NCBI GenBank assembly: GCA_029891385.1
Contig: CM057234.1
Span: forward strand, 27,080,350-27,144,349
Direction: 5' to 3'
DNA: 64,000 nt
Source: Erythroxylum novogranatense
Lineage: Eukaryota; Streptophyta; Magnoliopsida; Malpighiales; Erythroxylaceae
Of this stretch, positions 33,278 to 46,926 are shown piece by piece (the first letter of the stretch is position 1; the number at the start of each line of letters is the position of its first letter). The position numbers and the translations under genes were made by a program. The notes beneath the pieces were generated by a model. It was not told the DNA's origin. It worked only from the letters and a program-made list of their open reading frames with translations, and ran no database searches.

Positions 33278-33870
33278 AGCCAAGCCATTAGGATGAAGCT
33301 CGAATTTTTACCGGGTGACTATCCCAAGTTTTAGGACCCGCCATGAGACCGGGTTGTTTCTCACCCTACATTCTCTTTATATTCATGCATCTAGTTTAGA
33401 AGTGATGTAAATTGTTGTGTTGCATGAATATCTTGATTAAGTCTTTGGGAGAAACCTAGCCAATAGAGTAAATTGTAGTTAGGTAGGATTTCTGTTCATT
33501 TTCAATAAATTGCTTTCCTTTGTTAGCTTTATATCTTTACAAGAAGTATGACATTGCTTGGAGGATTGAATTTTGGGAGATTGATTGTTTTAGATTGAAT
33601 ATTTCGGATTAAGTCAAGTTGTGTTTACGCTACGTTAGTTTGGATACGCCGCGACGTGTTCTCTTATTCATTCATACGTCGCGACGTATCTCGCCCTCCT
33701 CCGTGTACGTCATGACGTGGTGCATTTCTTCGCCGCTTCCTCTTCTTATTCTTTTTCTCCTTCATTTCTTCTTCTTTTCCTTTCCGTAGACGGCGTTGCT
33801 CTCGCCCTCTCTGTTCACTCTCTCTGTGTTGCTGTGTCTCCGGCCATCTTCCTTCTTGCATTTTCGACTT
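33278..33870 (+). other. Non-coding spacer where pol should lie
   Basis: About 0.6 kb of AT-rich sequence, with GC palindromes (CGCCGCGACG, CGTCGCGACG, CGTCATGACG) at 33645-33718 and a pyrimidine-rich run just before the next frame. No RT, RNase H or integrase motif is present. Confidence 0.7.
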
Positions 33871-33874
33871 CAGA

Positions 33875-35070
33875 TATGCCTCGCACAAAGAATGTCAGCA
33901 AGTCCCAGCGTCCCACCACCCCTTCTCATGTCCTTCCCTCTCCCCCACACTCGCTTGACGAGTTTACTTCAGCCCCACCTGTTTCCCCTCATCCCGCCGT
34001 CTCTCCACCTTCCTTAGGGTTTTCTCGGTAATTCTCCTTCTTCTCAACCTCACATTCATCCCACCACCATTCCCTTCCCATTCTACCTCTCTCCTGGTTG
34101 ATCCAGTATCTTGCCTCGCATAAGATCGAGGCAGGGCCATCTTCAAGGAAAACCTTTTCCTTCGACCCCGCCACTAACCCATTCGTCACCACTCTTCACA
34201 CTCCACCTCATCACCTTGCTCGATCCGTACCTCTGGGAACCTCACCTTCGTTCACCAAGACTATACCCGTGCCTTCATCTCCGGCTATTATGGCATTGCA
34301 TTTCGTGGTGTCTCCATTCCTCGTGCATTTACTTCCATCTCCATTCGGGAGCATTATCAGCTTCCTCCCACACCCCGTTGCCATTACGCGGAGCTCATAC
34401 ATGAGTACCCGTGGGATGATGTTCTTCATACTCTCCTTACGAGGGTATTGAATGGTATCAACCTGGGCGCCAACGTTATCTCCGCCAGTGATGACCTTCG
34501 CTCTGAAGCCCGTCCGTGGCTTCATTTTATTTGCAACAACATCCTCCCTACCTCTCACCTAGCCATGGTTCCCAAGGAGCAGGCTCTGTACATTTATCTG
34601 TTGATGGTCGGTCGGCTAGTCTATCTCGCCCATGCCATTACCTCTGCCCTTCTTCAATGCATCATCTCCACCAACCCTAACCATTCTCTCATCTTTCCTC
34701 ACCTCATCACTGACATGTTCCGGGCCTATCGGGTTCCGGAACATCCGACCGACCTTACCTTTGAGCCTGCCCCTGCTTTCCGGTACGTCCGTCTCCGTCA
34801 GCCTCGTGGCCTTCCTCCCCCATCTACTCCTTCCCACCTTCTTCCCTCCCCTGCTACTTCATCCCTATTCCTTCCTCTCCTATTCCTTCTGTTCCTATTC
34901 CTCCATCCGAGGCCCCACCTCGTAGCCCCATCCGTCCACCCCCTTCACCTCCCGCCTCCTCTGATCCGCTCGCCCTTCTTCGCGCTGACTTGCGTCGCCT
35001 AGAGGCTCAGATGGCTGCCGACCGACAGTATTACACTTCGATGTTTACCCTGATTGCGGATCAGCTGTAG
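33875..35070 (+). pseudogene. Pro-rich frame with a plant-transposon-like domain, in env position
   Basis: It starts MPRTKNVSKSQRP, continues as a Pro/Ser-rich segment, then after frame changes reads GYYGIAFRGVSIPRAF, then PWLHFICNNILPTSHLAMVP, ALYIYLLMVGRLVYLAHAI and FPHLITDMFRAYRVP (about 34220-34790). This pattern resembles the 'putative plant transposon protein' domain (Pfam Transposase_32, PF20167), from my memory of the family. A Pro-rich tail leads to an amphipathic end (LRRLEAQMAADRQYYTSMF) stopping at 35070. At least two shifts interrupt it. It occupies the place of the optional env-like frame of Athila; the function is unknown. Confidence 0.65.
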
Positions 35071-36730
35071 TTACTACTTCCTCCTACCTCCCAGGATCTT
35101 TCAACTGGTCCTAGTGCTTCTCAGGCTGCTCCTCCGGATCCGCCAGCTGATGACCCTGCGGCTTAGTTTGGTCTTTCTGTTGTTTTCTTTTCTTGTATTT
35201 CTTTTCTTTTGTTTTCTTTTCTTTCTGTATTTAGTTCCTTAGTTCTTTTGTGTCTTTTGTACTTGACTTAATCCACTTAATGATCAATCTTTGTTTTTGT
35301 GCCTTCTTCTTCTCATCTTTTGCTTCTGTTACACTTTCATTGAGGACAATGTGTGATTCAAGTGTGGGGAGTTGTTTCCTATTTATTTTCACATTGCATG
35401 ATGTTGATATTATATTGTTAGCCAATTGGTGCTTTCACGATAAACTTGTTGTATTTTCTGTCATTCTGCATTTCTTCGCCGCGACGAGTGTCCATACGTC
35501 GCGGCGAAGAGTTCTTCAAATTTGGCATACGTCGCGACATCATCCTTGCTACGTCGCGACGTCCATACGTCTCGACGTCTGCTTCTACACGTCGCGACGT
35601 CCATACTCATGCATGAATGATTCTGTGCTTAATTCTTCCACTCATTTCAAATTTTTCTTGCACTGGACTCTTGTGGCTTTTGTTTTCAAAGTCTTTACTA
35701 GTTTCAAAACGATGCTTGAGTTTTTGAAAACACCTTCTATTCTTTTAATGATAATTGGACTTGACAAAATCTTGCTTTCAACGTTTTCAATACAAAGTAA
35801 ATGAAAGCATGCTAACAAAGTGGCATTTTAAGTTTTTGAGACTTGAGATTGTTCATTGAGATCATACCTTGTGGAAGGATATTTGAGCCCAAAATTTTCA
35901 TTCTATCTTTGTGTGCATCTTCTTATTTCATTTTTCTCCAGAACTTGTTTTAATTCTTACTTGAAGCTTAATGAACTGGATTTTTGCGGATGTGATAGAG
36001 GCGTTCTTTCTTAAACCCATTTCCCAAACACCGTCCCTTGCACATTTATCCCTTGTTAGCCCTTTGAGCCTTCCTGTTATGAGCATTTGCATTCATACCT
36101 TTGTGGTGTCATTGGTTATGTTGCTTATTTCAAAATAAAATGTCAAAAAAAAAATTGATGATGAATTTTATGTTTCCAGAAAGAGACAATGTCTCTAAAA
36201 TGTCCAAAAAAAAAAAGAGCAAAAGTAGAAGAAAAGAGAAAGTAAGAAAAGAATAATGTTGCATTCTGTTTATGCAATTGTTTAGTTTGAATTCTACAGA
36301 TGACATCAGTTCACATTTAGTGCATATGCTCATATTTTCTTTATTTTACTTTACCCATTCATTTAGCCTTCCATACATTACAACCCTCAAAGTCCTCTTG
36401 ATCTTCAAAATGATAGTTCTTGTGGTGGAGAAATAGAATTGACACAAGCCTATGGTAGGAGATGGATTAAGTAGATTGAGAGAAAAATATCCCTAGACAC
36501 AAGTGAGCTGAGAGCAAACACTATACCTTGAGTGCTTCTCTTTTGTTCAATCTCTTGTACTTGGATTCTTTCAATGTTTATTTTAGTAGCACTCTTTCAT
36601 TTTGCTTTAGTTGAATTACGAGGAAGTAACTTCGTCAATTTCCTTTTATTGTTTTGAGCATGGGTAGATATTTTCTTTTCTCTTACACTCTTTTGACTCT
36701 TGTAAAACTTTGTCCAGAGTACAAAGGTCT
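35071..36730 (+). other. 3' untranslated region of the Athila-like derivative
   Basis: A T-rich pyrimidine run (35161-35240), a polypurine-like CAAGTGTGGGGAG at about 35358 that echoes the true tract at 36731, and a GC palindrome cluster at 35480-35605. The rest is AT-rich DNA with A-runs near 36147 and 36207. No coding motif was recognised. Confidence 0.7.
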
Positions 36731-36744
36731 AAGTGTGGGGAATT

Positions 36745-38235
36745 TGATTGAGCCAAGTTTATATTATAAATTGGCTGCATTTTCATAAACGCTTATGCAT
36801 GTATTGACTCGATTAATGATTTTGTGCTTAAATTGGTTCCTCATACTGAGTTCTTTCAATTCTCAATTTGTCGTTGAATTGTCATGATTTGATACTTATA
36901 TTTCCACAATTTTATCGGGACAATTGATCTTACAAGTTGTTGTTTTGTTGTTATTTAATTTCAGAACAAAGGAGTCAACGTCGAAGTCAACAATCAAAGT
37001 CTTTCCGCGCGTCGCGATGCATGGCATTTCACACGATCGCGCTAACATACTTCCACAAGTCGCGCGCAGACGATGCGATTTACGCGATTTGACGAGCGAT
37101 TACTGCACACGTCGCGATTTAATTTAATTGATTTATTTTGTTCGTCACGACGAACGAGCGGATACCTGACTTCTTATGGAAAGTTTTGTCTCACTGTTCC
37201 AACCCGGCACTTGACCCATCATATAAGACTTGCTATTTTTAGGTCATCGAGAGACTTTTGTCAAGTAGACTTTTGGAATACAGAGACGGCTTGGAACGCA
37301 GACTCTGGAAGGAGAAGACCTTCACATTTTATCATCATCTACCATCATCACCACACCGCCATCATCACCGCCATCGTCTTCGCAAACATGAGCCTCGCTC
37401 ATTCTCCAAAGATCCGAGGGATCGACCGGAGTCATGCGTAGCTAAGCCAACCTTCCTCTTGAAGATGTAGCAATGGATTGAGTTTATAGAGCTTCAAAGG
37501 GGAGTAATCACTTAGTATCTGAAGTCTAGTATATTTGTGTAAACTTCTGAGTTAGAGGATTGCATCGATATATTTAGATTAGCATTGTTATAGTTTAACC
37601 GTGTGTTGATACTATGTTGAGATTTGGACAAGTGATTTGTAGAATGTTTTGTGCTTAATATATGATAGTTTCATATATGTCATTGGATACTGCATTCACG
37701 GTTTTAATCTGCCTAGTTGTGTTTGATTGAGATTGTTGTGTTTTATTCATTTGACCAATTGCATTTGCTTGTCCAATTGTCACACTAAGGTTTTCAACAA
37801 AGATTTAAATGATGGAGTTCATTAATTAAATCTTTAGACCTAAAGAGTTCTTTAGGGTTGATCTTTCGAAACTTAGTGGATTGTATCCCAAAACCATTTT
37901 GAACTGTGATAGCCTGAGCCTCATTTTCAAGAGGATTTTATCAATTTGATTCTATCCAATTTTATTTATTGCATCATTTACAAAATCCCAAAAATATTGT
38001 TTTATACTTTTTGTCCAGTTTTGATTACTTTTCCAGTTTTGACAAAAATACTAAACCCCCGTTTATCAACTTCAATTGCAATTTTTGACATTTAGGCTAG
38101 ATTAGACCATTTTTATTTGGTTCCAGTTAAGTGAGACGATCCGAGGTTGCATCCTACACCGCAATCTTGGAATTTATTCTATTTGACCGGTTTCCAAGGA
38201 TCGATCGTAAGATCGCATCGACAGAACCACGATCA
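36745..38235 (+). repeat. 3' LTR of the Athila-like derivative
   Basis: Follows polypurine GTGTGGGGAATT. It ends ACGATCA before the cgcga duplication. Small indels separate it from the 5' copy, including losses in the palindrome cluster at 37007-37157. Confidence 0.93.
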
Positions 38236-40702
38236 CGCGAATATAGACTTGTGGATTGATAGAGGAAACAGAGATATAATGGAAATGGTCAGATTGGAAG
38301 TGTATAAACGTAGCGGATGAAAATAAAATGCTCCAATTGGGATTGATCACAGTGCCAACTGTGAATCAATTACGTTAGTGAGAAATCAAGAATGATTGTA
38401 TATCTGTGATATTAATTTGAGTGTAACAATACATGGGTATGATGCAATAGTGAAAAGATTGAAATGTAAGACCATGATAATGGTAGAAAAAAAAAAGAGA
38501 GAAGGATGTTCTGATTATATGGATTATGAAATAGATTGATCTACATGGGCTATTGTGTATAGCTGAAATCGATTTCCTAAGGCATTGAGAAGAATGACTG
38601 ACAAGAACTATGGTGACTGTTGATGATTGGAAATTTCGTGAGCGATATTGATGAAAATAGTAAGAGATGACTAAATTGAATAGTGATTAATGCAAGGGCC
38701 AGATTCGAGTATCTTTTTTGTAATTATGTTCCGAAAGTAAGAAATTGATTTGATGAATGTTTATTCGATCCAGGCAGTGATCTATTGCAAATAAATTGGA
38801 TTTTTTGGAGAAATTATGGTAAGGAAAGGAAACATGTGTTAGAATATGATATGATGAAATTGAGAAAATTATAAGAAATTGTTCCTCATTGGAGATTTTT
38901 GATATTTAAAGAGTTATGTAAATCGATCATGGGTATAAGGAGTTCATTATATTACAGAAGGGTAAAGTGTTTTAATTATGTTTAGAGTGGATAGTGACTA
39001 TGATCATCGATGATCGATTGAATGCATTTGAAAAGTGAAGAGGATAAATTGGTACAGTTGAGGAAATTTTATATCCTGTAAGTTTCATAAGAGTGAATCC
39101 TAGCTGGACCAAAATAAACTATGGATGAATTAGTGTTCGAACATGGCATATTGGGAGATTAAATGAAAATAGAGGTATTGGTAAAATGCAAAATTGTATA
39201 GAAGATATATACATGAAATTTGGAGATTAATTGGAATTGGTTATAGGCCGGATACGTCCAGAAATTGCGAAAGTTCAAAAATGTTTGAGGAAAAACGTGT
39301 GAATTATATGATTGATGAGTGTAAAAAGAGATATTTGGAGATTTTTCGACATGGATAGAAATGTCCCAGTAAAGGTTATGATGCAATCTGAGGAAATTGT
39401 GTAAAGTGATTTTGTACCTAGGGATAAGTATAACTTCATGGGCGGTATTATGATTGACGATTTAAAATTTGTTGAACCGGGTATTGCTTTAGAAGCTTGG
39501 AGACATTAATTGTACATAAACAATTAGAGATGCCAGTGACTATGCAAATTGAAAGATTTGAAAAGGATTGTGTAATTGAGCATTTCAGTATTAAGCTAGA
39601 AATGCAATTAAATGGATTGAACAGGAAACAATTGGGCGATAAGGTTAATAAACCTAGCGTATAAATTGTCGAGTTAGCAAAGGGGCAAAGCAGAAGTATT
39701 ATTCGCTATTGGAATTCTGAAATTGGTGTGTATACAAAGGATTGGCAAAAACTCGAATTGAGAATTTAGATGTTGCAAACCTTATAAAAGAATTGTGAAT
39801 GAATCCAAATTTTGAGTGAATGATCTTTAGGATTGAAGTAAGAGATGTGGGTGATACCTCTAAGAAATTGTTAGGGAAATCGCGAGAATCGATCAGGGAA
39901 TTATGGTTTAGTAAGAGTATATTGAAAGAGTAATTGATGGTTTAGAATGAAAAATCGAATGGTTACAAGTGAGATGAACCAACAGACTTGACTGTTGGAG
40001 TCAAATGTAAGACTGATGTGTTTGGAGTCCATAGGAACATGAGATTGATGTATAGTCTAGATTGTTTGTGAGCATATCAATTGTTATATTGGTGTCACCA
40101 TTTGAATAGTGTATAAGGTTGATAAGTAAAGTAAATCGGTAATAGGGATTAAGCAATCCAAGTTAATGACAATGTGTCGAGTTGATTCATTATTGAGGTT
40201 ATAGAATCTGATGAGATTAGTGTTTTAAATACTAAAGTGGTGTAATCTGACAAGCAATAAGTGAAATGCTTCATAATGTATCGCCTCAGCCAAAATGCAT
40301 AGGTGGAGACAAAGGTCAATGGGGGGAAAACTAAATTCATGATTAAATGGCCTCTATGTGATGGTGGTGTTAATGATTGGTGAGAAAGTTTAAGACCTAA
40401 AAGATGATTCGGATTCAGAATGTGTGATGTAGATCGGATTAGGAAATATTGTTGTAATTTGGTATATGTATTAGTGATAACGAAAGTGAAGAATTCGTGT
40501 AGTCATGAGAAATCAGTATGATAGTATAAAGATTGAGAAATGAAGAAGAGTAATTGATTGTATTGATTCAGTATATTTGACAGAAATTGGTCATGTAGTG
40601 GAATAAGTGGGAAACAGTAGATATGGATCGAAACAATTCTCCTGTTCTCTGGTCAACCGTATATGAAATTTCGAGGAAGAAATTTTATTAGGAGGGGAGA
40701 AT

Positions 40703-43459
40703 TGTAACATCCCGTTACCGATGTGATGGGTAAATTGGTAAAGTGGAACGGGTTAGGATTTTTACCGCGCATTATCGACTGAGTATTCATTTGGCCTCTA
40801 GTTGGAGAGGATCGAGTCTTTAGCACATACCTTTGGTAGTACATGCATTCATGATGTTTTCCTGGCATTTGATTGTGATATAGATAGGAATTGTGAATTT
40901 GCGAGACAATTAGATTTGATATTGATTTATCAAGAATTTGGAATAATTGGGCTTGAAAATTTTGATTGGAGATGTTTTAGAGTAATTGCTCATTGATAGT
41001 GAACTTTTGGAAATTTTTCTGAAAATTCGAGAGGAAATGTCCGGATCGGAATTTTTCCGAGTGACGGACCGATTGACTGAATAGGATCGAAATAATTGTC
41101 TTATGGCAATGGGAAAGCTTCATTTATGATTTTAGAAATTAATATGACGAGCCATTGAAATTTGGAGACGGAATGGACTGGAAATAAATTGAAAAGAGAT
41201 ATACATTTAGAGGAAAGAGACCGGAGGCTGATTGTTTAATCTTTAAAAGGCTTAGGGTTTGAATTTGGCAAACAAGGAAAATCCTCCTCTCCCTAGGGTA
41301 CGATTCTCCTCCATCAATCGATCCCCCGTTTTTCCTCCTTGCATGATTGATCGTTGGCTTGTTGTTTGCTTCTTCTTCCTTGTGCAAATCCCAGCCTAAA
41401 CCCTAAGGAAGATGATGTGTGGTATGGCTTTGGGAGCTAAACAGTGGTGTTAAAGGTTTAGGGATTTTCTGAGATTCGAAGGTTTTGAGTTTGATTTGGT
41501 AAGTATATGATTTAATATTGTTATTTATTGTGTTTAAAGCATGCATGGGGTTAATTGTTAGAGATTAAAGTGTTTGAGTTAAGTTAGAACTGATTTTAGT
41601 GAGAGAAAAGAGAGAAAATGCTTCGGAGAAGACGAACCAAGGCTTGCACGTCGCGACGAATAAAATAATTAGACGTCGCGATGAGAAAAGGGTTAGACAC
41701 CGCGGCGAGGAAAGGAGTTTACGTCGCGAAGAGCGATAGTTTGGACGTCGCGACGAGCAAGGTTGTACGTCGCGACGAAGGCTTGAAGTCGCGACGAGGG
41801 AGACATTTCTGAATGGAATCAATTTGGCTTTTGAGTCATAACTTTTGATGTAGACCTCCAATTGAGGTGATGTTTGATTCGTTGTGACCTAGAGAAAGAG
41901 GTCCACCATTGAAGTAAAAGAAAGTAAGAATGTGATTGTATTTTTTCTAAAGATTGTTATTGAAAATTGAATATATAATGTGAGACTTTGAAAATGAAGT
42001 CAATGCTACTGGGAACTTTAGAAACTGAGCATAAGAGAATGAATTCGATTTGACTTTGAGATACTACCATAGCGAGAATGATTTGATAAATTGATTGGAA
42101 ATTTGAATTGATATTGGAAGTTCTGTAATATAAAGCCGATATTAATCAATTGAGTGGAAAGTTAGAATTTGACAAAAGAAAATAGAAAGTGGGAAATGGT
42201 ACCGGGAAAATCATGAATAAGCATAGTACCTCTTTTATTCAAGGCATGTGCATCATCAATTATGTTTGACTGTGCATTTTGGTAATGAATGGAATTATTT
42301 GATTGTTATAGAGGTTCTGATGGATCGATAATCCATGGATCGTGCTTAGACTTCCAGGCAGGTAGCTCGGAAGTTCAGGTGAGTAACCTAGTTGGTTTCT
42401 CAACCCTTATGTGTTACATTTTGTGCACTTATGCCATGTGGAGAAAGGAAGGATTATGTGTGTTTGTGTTGATTGATTTCGGACCACAGGTGTTCGAAAT
42501 ATTTGGTATGTGTTATAGAAGTGTTAAATGTACATAATTGGAAATTGAATTGGTTAAATGTGAAATGGGACATTGGGTGGTAAGTTGTGACACAGAAATT
42601 GTAAATTGGAACATGTGCATTCATGCATAATTGCATGATCAGATAAGGGCAGTTGTGACCGGTGGAGCCAACGTATATGAGAGCTTAAAGCTCAACGCAC
42701 AGGACCTCAGGTCCAACGTATTCAGAGCCACTGGCTCAATGTATCAGAGCATATCACGCCCAACGTTTATCAGAGCCTCAGGCTCAACGCAATGTGCCCG
42801 TCACTGGGACAGTTTCAGGCGCACGGTCACAACAACGAAATGAAAATGAAAAGTGTCACATGGGCATCACATATGTATATGATTGACTGTGAAATGTGAA
42901 AAAAGAAATTGCATGTGATATTCTGTAAATGTTATTGTGTGATTATGTGATATTTGGGAAATTGATTGTGAATGCATGAGTTGAGTGAACCATCGATGAT
43001 GGTTTCTCACTGAGTTCGCAAACTCACCCAACATTGCAATTATTTTTCAGGAATTGAAGAGTATCCCGTTAGTGAAACGGGGGTATGGTTACTGCAAGAG
43101 GGTCAGAGTTGAGTTCGGGATCAGTCTCATGTTTGCATTTGAGTCATTTTGGTTATATGTGAAACATTGTATTTTCGCGGTTTAATACTGGTATTGTATT
43201 GGGCCTAAGTTGGATATGAATAAGGTGTGTATAAATTGGTTTACGACTGAACTTGCATTTTGATTGGAAACGATTTCGTATTAACGTAGGCCCAAATTAA
43301 TTACTGATAGTTGCGCACTCTATTGTTTTCAAAAAGAAATTAATTAGTTTTTCGAGTTTTAAATCGATGTGACCGTTCTAGCATACTATCCTCGTGAGGC
43401 ACGGGCTCGGATATCACCATCGATATCGGGTTCAGGTCTTGCGGGAGTGGGATGCTACA
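40703..43459 (+). repeat. LTR 3 of the tandem array (2,757 bp)
   Basis: Shared by units 2 and 3. First donor at 41499, GC cluster 41647-41800 (shorter than in LTR 4 by about one repeat), mini-exon 42312-42378, hairpins 42681-42810, acceptor at 43050. Confidence 0.94.
42312..42378 (+). other. Putative LTR mini-exon (67 nt), array LTR 3
   Basis: Same boundaries as in LTR 1, with donor CAG|GTGAGTAACC. Confidence 0.45.
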
Positions 43460-45887
43460 TTTGTGGTATCAGAGGCCAGAAGTACGATTGTACGTGGGCA
43501 TTCTGAAAAATGTGTCAAGTCATATGCATCTAAGTCATGTCACGGCAGACAGTGATAACTGATCCCCAGTCTAGCATATGAGTCACATGCACGAGCATGT
43601 ATCAGTCGATTAAGCGGTTAGAAATAGAGAGGAAATGATAATACGGTAGAATGTGAAAAAGGGAAGTTGTGAACATCGTAGGATAAGAAAAAGTGTATGG
43701 TTCGATCTGGAAAATGAACATTTAGTGTATTGGTATTGATGGATATACGATGAAATACAATATGAGAGTGATACTGAGATATGTCCTTGATTGTAGGATA
43801 GACGCGAATATAGACTTGTGGATTGATAGAGGAAACAGAGATATAATAGAAATGGTCAGATTGGAAGTGTATAAACGTAGCGGATGAAAATAAAATGCTC
43901 CAATTGGGATTGATCACAGTGCCAACTGTGAATCAATTACGTTAGTGAGAAATCAAGAATGATTGTATATCTGTGATATTAATTTGAGTGTAACAATACA
44001 TGGGTATGATGCAATAGTGAAAAGATTGAAATGTAAGACCATGATAATGGTAGAAAAAAAAAAAGAGAGAAGGATGTTCTGATTATATGGATTATGAAAT
44101 AGATTGATCTACATGGGCTATCAGTATAAATGAAATCGATTTCCGAAGGCATTGAGAAGAATGACTGACAAGAACTATGGTGACTGTTGAGGATTGGAAA
44201 TTTCGTGAGCGATATTGATGAAAATAGTAAGAGATGACTAAATTGAATAGTGATTAATGCAAGGGCCAGATTCGAGTATCTTTTTTGTAATTATGTTCCG
44301 AAAGTAAGAAATTGATTTGATGAATGTTTATTCGATCCAGGCAGTGATCTATTGCAAATAAATTGGATTTTTTGGAGAAATTATGGTAAGGAAAGGAAAC
44401 ATGTGTTAGAATATGATATGATGAAATTGAGAAAATTATAAGAAATTGTTCCTCATTAGAGATTTTCGATATTTAAAGAGTTATGTAAATCAATCATGGG
44501 TATAAGGAGTTCATTATATTACAGAAGGGTAAAGTGTTTTAATTATGTTTAGAGTGGATAGTGACTATGATCATCGATGATCGATTGAATGCATTTGAAA
44601 AGTGAAGAGGATAAATTGGCACAGTTGAGGAAATTTTATATCCTGTAAGTTTCATAAGAGTGAATCCTAGCTGGACCAAAATAAACTATGGATGAATTAG
44701 TGTTCGAACATGGCATATTGGGAGATTAAATGAAAATAGAGGTATTGGTAAAATGCGAAATTGTATAGAAGATATATACATGAAATTTGGAGATTAATTG
44801 GAATTGGTTATAGGCCGGATACATCCAGAAATTGCGAAAGTTCAAAAATGTTTGAGGAAAAACGTGTGAATTATATGATTGATGAGTGTAAAAAGAGATA
44901 TTTGGAGATTTTTTGACATGGATAGAAATGTCCCAGTAAAGGTTATGATGCAATCTGAGGAAATTGTGTAATGTGATTTTGTACCTAGGGATAAGTATAA
45001 CTTCATGGGCGGTATTATGGTTGACGATTTGAAATTTGTTGTACCGAGTATTGCTTTAGAAGCTTGGAGACATTAATTGTACAGAAACAATTGGAGATGC
45101 CAGTGACTATGCAAATTGAAAGATTTGAAAAGGATTGTGTAATTGAGTATTTCAGTATTAAGCTAGAAATGCAATTAAATGGATTGAACAGGAAACAATT
45201 GGGCGATAAGGTTAATAAACCTAGCCTATAAATTGTCGAGTTAGCAAAGGGGCAATGTAGCATCCCACTCCCACGAGACCCGAACCCGACATCGACGGTG
45301 ATATCCGAGCCCGCGACCCGTGAGGGTTGTATGCTAGAGCAGTCAATACAGTTTAAAACTTGGTAATATATATTTTTTTTAAAAAAAACCCATCGAGAGC
45401 GCCAATATCAGTAAATAATTTGGGCCCGTTCTAATACGAAATCATTTTCAATCAGAACATTATTTCAGTAATCAAATTACAATACAGCATTAATCAATCG
45501 GGCACTCCACAATACCAATACTGAATCTTGCGGAAATACAAATTTACATATAATTCAAAAGACACAAATGCGGCGTGAACCGATCCCGACCTTAACTCGA
45601 CTTGCAATCAAGACTCATACCCCGTGCTCAACGGGTACTCTCCGATCCCCGAAAAATATTTGCAATTTTGGGTGAGTTTATAACTCATTGAGAAACCATC
45701 ATCGATGGTTCACTCAATTCATGCATAAACACACAATTTACCAATTATCACATACAATCACAATTCACAAATGTAAGGCGACGCCTTTCATACGATCCAC
45801 ATTTAATCATACCATATATGCAATGCACATGGACCCTTTCTATTTTCATTACGTTGTTGTGACCGTGCTACCGAGCTCAATAACGGT

Positions 45888-45970
45888 GAGCCAAAGGCTC
45901 TGAAATTTCATTGGGCTTTAAGCCTAATACATCGAGCCCGAGGCTCGAGAATACGTTGGACCCGAGGTCT
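45888..45970 (-). repeat. Row of short hairpins, family 3 solo LTR
   Basis: GAGCC-AAA-GGCTC (45888-45900), GGGCT..AGCCT (45913-45925), GAGCC-CGA-GGCTC (45934-45946), GGACC-CGA-GGTCT (45958-45970), at steps of 25, 21 and 24 nt. Written on the plus strand; the structures are palindromic. Confidence 0.8.
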
Positions 45971-46450
45971 GTGCGCTGGTGAAAGCTCTCATATACGTTA
46001 TGATATGCCCGATAAGGTGGTCGCCCGTCACAACCGCTTTTATCTGATCATACTTTGATGCATGCAATGCACATGTTCCAATTTCCATTTACAAGTCAAT
46101 GTTATTTGCCATATCTTCGACTTTCGGTCCGTATTTCAATCATATACATTTCCAATTTATTGCATCCTACCATATCACATTGATAGTCACATCCCATATA
46201 TCAAAATGCATAACTAACACTTCAATATCAATTTTCCATTTCCTCGATCTTTGATCCGAGATCTCCAATGCAAACATTCACAAACAGCTACACATAAATA
46301 GTACTTCAATAACAAGTTTCCAAATATTTCAGACACCTATGGTCCGAAATCAATCAAAATCAAACACACATAAACCCCCTATTATCTCCACATGGCATAA
46401 TTGCAAAATCTTAAACACATAAAGGTTGAGGAACCAACTAGGTTACTCAC

Positions 46451-46517
46451 CTATTACTTCCGAAGCTATTGCGGAAGTCTCTCGCAATGTCGGTAGGTCG
46501 ACGCTCCAACTGTGCCT
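46451..46517 (-). other. Putative LTR mini-exon (67 nt), family 3 solo LTR
   Basis: On the minus strand TTGTTATAG|AGGCAC at 46517, ending AATAG|GTGAGTAACC at 46451. Same length as in the tandem-array LTRs, though the inner bases differ. Confidence 0.45.
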
Positions 46518-46926
46518 CTATAACAAGCGAGAGGAATCCGATCACTAATTATCCAATCCAAACTAGTAATAATGCACATGTAAGTGTATAATGCTTGTTC
46601 ATGAAATTTTCGCCCTAAATCCAAATTTCCCATAATAAAATCCGTCTAAAAGTAGAAACCTATTGGCGCCGACGGTGCATGCAATTCGGACCTCTATAGT
46701 CCCCAATTAAACAAAATAATGATTAAAGGCTCCATATTACTGGGCCACGTCAATTTTCCGTCCAAAAATTCCCAATTTCTTACAAAATGAAATTCAATAT
46801 ATTAAAAATCCGATGTCTCAAGAATCAGGTCAATCGGACGTCGGACGGAAAAGAAATTGACAAAAGAAGCAAGAAATCCTAAAATACCAATTAACAAATA
46901 AAATAATAATAACAAATAACCAGTCT

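Larger units (their letters stand above)
28788..38235 (+). mobile_element. Athila-like deletion derivative (9.4 kb) lacking most of pol
   Basis: Starts TGATTGAGCC, ends ACGATCA, flanked by cgcga at 28783-28787 and 38236-38240. LTRs of 1,487 and 1,491 bp frame a TTGGCGTCG..GGGG primer site, an Athila-type gag, remains of protease, no RT, RNase H or integrase, and a proline-rich frame with a plant-transposon-like domain. Polypurine tract AAGTGTGGGGAA lies at 36731-36742. The lack of pol makes it dependent on other Athila proteins. GC palindromes (CGTCGCGACG type) lie in both LTRs and at 33645-33718 and 35480-35605. It inserted after the tandem array had formed, since only one internal domain carries it. 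Confidence 0.92.
28440..40702 (+). other. Internal domain 2 of the tandem array, split by an Athila-like element
   Basis: The domain is 28440-28787 plus 38241-40702, about 2.81 kb without the insertion at 28788-38235. It is non-coding and more like copy 3 than copy 1, sharing a 27-bp segment near 40003-40029 and an AAATCGATTTCC variant near 38566. Confidence 0.88.

Noticed and set aside
34448..35002. Whole 184-codon frame read as one protein
   Set aside because: Only the first ~110 residues look like protein with a recognisable pattern. The Leu/Pro-rich tail is translation of a pyrimidine-rich stretch in a shifted frame.
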